NCBI GenBank assembly: GCA_016802295.1 | Contig: JAESIW010000203.1 | Span: 1,141,040-1,205,039, forward strand | DNA: 64,000 nt | Origin: Brachionus rotundiformis | Taxonomy: Eukaryota > Rotifera > Eurotatoria > Ploima > Brachionidae | Reading direction: 5' to 3' | Shown here: in pieces, positions 62,268-64,000 of the stretch | Numbering within the stretch: the stretch's first letter is position 1 | Layout of the letters: each line of letters starts with the position of its first letter | The notes under the pieces: generated by a model | The model's input: the letters and a program-made list of their open reading frames with translations, nothing else | Told to the model about the DNA's origin: nothing | Databases searched by the model: none | Program-made: the position numbers and the translations under genes

Positions 62268-62591
62268 CTACCGATAACATAGGCGACAACACCCAAATTT
62301 TATTCCTTTAATATTTTTCACCATTAATTCTCCACAAATCTCACATGGAACTAGATTGGCATATTTGCTGAGTGCTCTTTTTACTAAAGTTGATATTGCA
62401 GCCACAGCTTTTTCTGCAGCATTTTGACTTAAGATACTTAAATTCTCTGCAATTGTAATTAAATTTTCACCAAAAATTGACTCAGCATCACTTTCCTGGT
62501 CATTTTGTCGCAAATCATTAGATTCTGATTTAACCAAATCTATTAATGATCCAAATAAGGAACCAATGTCACTATTATCATCATCGTACAT
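62268..62591 (-). CDS. 107-residue Cys-rich-tailed hypothetical protein
   Basis: Frame MYDDDNSDIGSLFGSLIDLV ... NAAEKAVAAISTLVKRALSK ... VPCEICGELM ... FGCCRLCYR. An acidic and then amphipathic helical part is followed by a CxxC ... CCxxC zinc-ribbon-like end. No family recognised. Given the Merlin-like remnant just upstream on the same strand and the other debris, a transposon origin is likely, but the frame is intact. Confidence 0.35.
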   Translation of the reverse strand: MYDDDNSDIGSLFGSLIDLVKSESNDLRQNDQESDAESIFGENLITIAENLSILSQNAAEKAVAAISTLVKRALSKYANLVPCEICGELMVKNIKGIKFGCCRLCYR

Positions 62592-62639
62592 ATCATATAT
62601 TAGTTAATACATAATACCAGGTTGATAATATTTACCTAT

Positions 62640-62785
62640 AACTTTTAAAATCACTCGATAACATTTTACTCTATCATTGAACTCATCTAAGTGGGAATGG
62701 ATTGAGCTCCTTTAACAGCCTCTCATTTCTTTGAATCTATGCCTAGATGAGTTCCAAAGGCTTTCAATGCGATTTGTAAAAAAAA
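62640..62785 (-). mobile_element. Merlin/ISXO2-like transposase remnant
   Basis: Minus strand reads TNRIESLWNSSRHRFKEMRG, a stop, then HSHLDEFNDRVKC. T-N-x-I-E-S-L-W followed by H-L-x-E-F is the C-terminal signature (with the last catalytic Glu) of IS1016/ISXO2-like DDE transposases. Only this end remains. Confidence 0.55.
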
Positions 62786-62980
62786 ATATATAATAATATC
62801 ATTAAACAAGTTTGATATCATATCATAACTGTTTCAGGGTCTAAAAAATTTAATTAGATTTATTAGCTTAATAAAAAAATAGTTTCAAATTTCAATTGTT
62901 ATTGCTTTCCATTCCAAGTTGCATGGAATTTTAGAGACTAATGATTGCTTTAGTTGGGCTTTTGCACGCCTAGACTGAGA

Positions 62981-63012
62981 TCGGCATACGGTGCCTCCCT
63001 TTCGTATGCCGA
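62981..63012. repeat. perfect 9-bp-stem hairpin
   Basis: 'cggcatacg' and 'cgtatgccg' around 'gtgcctcccttt'. Similar cctccc-containing hairpins at about 37596-37620 suggest a retroelement 3' structure. Confidence 0.45.
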
Positions 63013-63119
63013 TAAAGTATACATAGGAAAATAAGAGTAGTTATAGAATTAACTACAACATTATTGTTTTAATTTTAGTTTGGAAAAATCTTTAAGTCCA
63101 GAATCGAGACTTAACATTT

Positions 63120-63645
63120 ATTTATTTATTTAAGCTTGAGTTTAAGTCCCATGGACAAATTAAAGTATATATATATAATTGAAAGAAACAAAAGAAAAAT
63201 TATTTATAAAAATCTATTTTTAAACGATCATTTAATAAATCATAAAATTTAAAGCAAGCTAAGTTTAATTCCATATTTAATTTGATTTTCGCCACAATAA
63301 ATTTAATTAAATCAACTAGACCATGATTTTCTTCGATAAATTAATGATCGATTATTGCTAGAGAAGTCTTCAAACTATAGTCCATTGCATCAATATGAGT
63401 TTTTTTTCCACATTATTTAGTTGTTTACAAAAGGAGGTATTTTTCTGATCAAACTTTTTATAACTATCGCGAAGGAAAGTCAAGACATTCCAACAAACTG
63501 AGCTATTTTTTAATTGCTTTAAGAATATCTTGTGTCTCATGTAAAGTTGTTCAACCATCTCTAAATGCAAGGTTTCTAACAGAGGTCGAATTCTTGAAAA
63601 TTTCTTAATTCTCAGTGCTATTTTAATTAATAAATTTTGTCTCAT
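63120..63645 (-). mobile_element. LINE-like 3' copy (paired with 39575-40085)
   Basis: Minus-strand frame of 91 codons: MRQNLLIKIALRIKKFSRIR, then ETLHLEMVEQLYMRHKIF, then FLRDSYKKFDQKNTSFCK. The 3'UTR ends at about 63120 with the 'gagtttaagtcccatgg' inverse of the shared end motif. Better preserved than the 39.6-kb copy but still without catalytic domain. Confidence 0.6.
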
Positions 63646-64000
63646 GTCTAGTTCATTAGTATTTTATTAGATACAATAAAAAAAAATACATTAAATAATA
63701 TTACTCAACACACAAATTCTATTAAATAAAAATAGTAATTTATAAAGTCGAACTCTGAATGCTAAATCGTATTCAGTGCAATATATATGAGCAAGATCTC
63801 CTTCACTCAGATTTTAGTGCTTTGTTCAGAGGTTTTGTTTTAATTAAATTTACTGAGTCCAATAAATCATTTTAATAAATATTTTGCCGTATATCAAATT
63901 CTTTTAAACCCTTTTCATTAATAAAGATATTATCTAAATGATATCTAAAGATTGATTGAGACAACTGTTTGTATAAGAAAGCTAAAATTTCTGGCTTTAT
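63646..64000. other. intergenic to window end, no gene seen
   Basis: AT-rich, no supportable feature. Confidence 0.45.

Overview
This is an animal nuclear scaffold segment, very AT-rich outside its genes. It has short introns (48-61 nt in three of the spliced genes), compact protein-coding genes, and a dense layer of degraded transposable elements. The gene set (Mi-2/CHD4-type remodeller, 5-aminolevulinate synthase, HMG-CoA lyase, TMEM230, phosphoserine phosphatase, a class A GPCR, NIDO-domain and trypsin-fold proteins) is metazoan. The jockey/CR1-like and RTE-like LINEs, Tc1/mariner, MULE, Merlin/ISXO2-like and Ty3/gypsy remnants resemble what I know from monogonont rotifers such as Brachionus. 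That assignment is inference from family resemblance and base composition; no search was run.

Layout. 1-1.2 kb: end of a retroelement. 1.2-7.0 kb: an intronless, strikingly GC-rich CHD4/Mi-2 gene (minus). 7.0-11.2 kb: LINE debris with a tandem LINE duplication and a nested palindromic MITE. 11.3-11.9 kb: an Asn-rich/acidic protein of unknown role. 12.7-13.7 kb: a 1-kb long-terminal-inverted-repeat element. 15.9-22.1 kb: a large inverted duplication carrying two almost identical 544-residue proteins, each with 28 Cys-Pro motifs, around a spacer with a Tc1 remnant inside gypsy debris. 22.9-24.4 kb: ALAS, next to the second arm. 24.4-30.3 kb: transposon debris and an assembly gap. 30.3-31.4 kb: secreted NIDO protein. 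32-34 kb: MULE and LINE remnants. 35.4-37.3 kb: a tight cluster (two-exon micropeptide, HMG-CoA lyase, TMEM230). 40.4-40.9 kb: a stand-alone p97/Cdc48 N-domain. 41.4-44.0 kb: LINE and foldback debris. 44.3-45.8 kb: a GPCR broken by a gap. 48.5-49.3 kb: phosphoserine phosphatase (three exons). 50.2-52.0 kb: two short TATA-driven genes, one with an EF-hand. 52.6-53.5 kb: Tc1 remnant. 54.1-58.7 kb: a three-exon membrane-anchored trypsin-like gene whose catalytic Ser is Ala and whose second intron is full of transposons. 59-64 kb: LINE, MITE and Merlin-like remnants.

Best candidates for new biology. (1) The paired Cys-Pro-repeat proteins beside ALAS, the committed enzyme of haem synthesis, which itself carries Cys-Pro motifs: a possible haem-responsive module. 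(2) A free p97 N-domain without ATPase domains, a potential decoy for p97 cofactors. (3) A transmembrane pseudoprotease. Both assembly gaps are flanked by near-identical direct duplicates, so they look like unmerged alleles rather than missing sequence.
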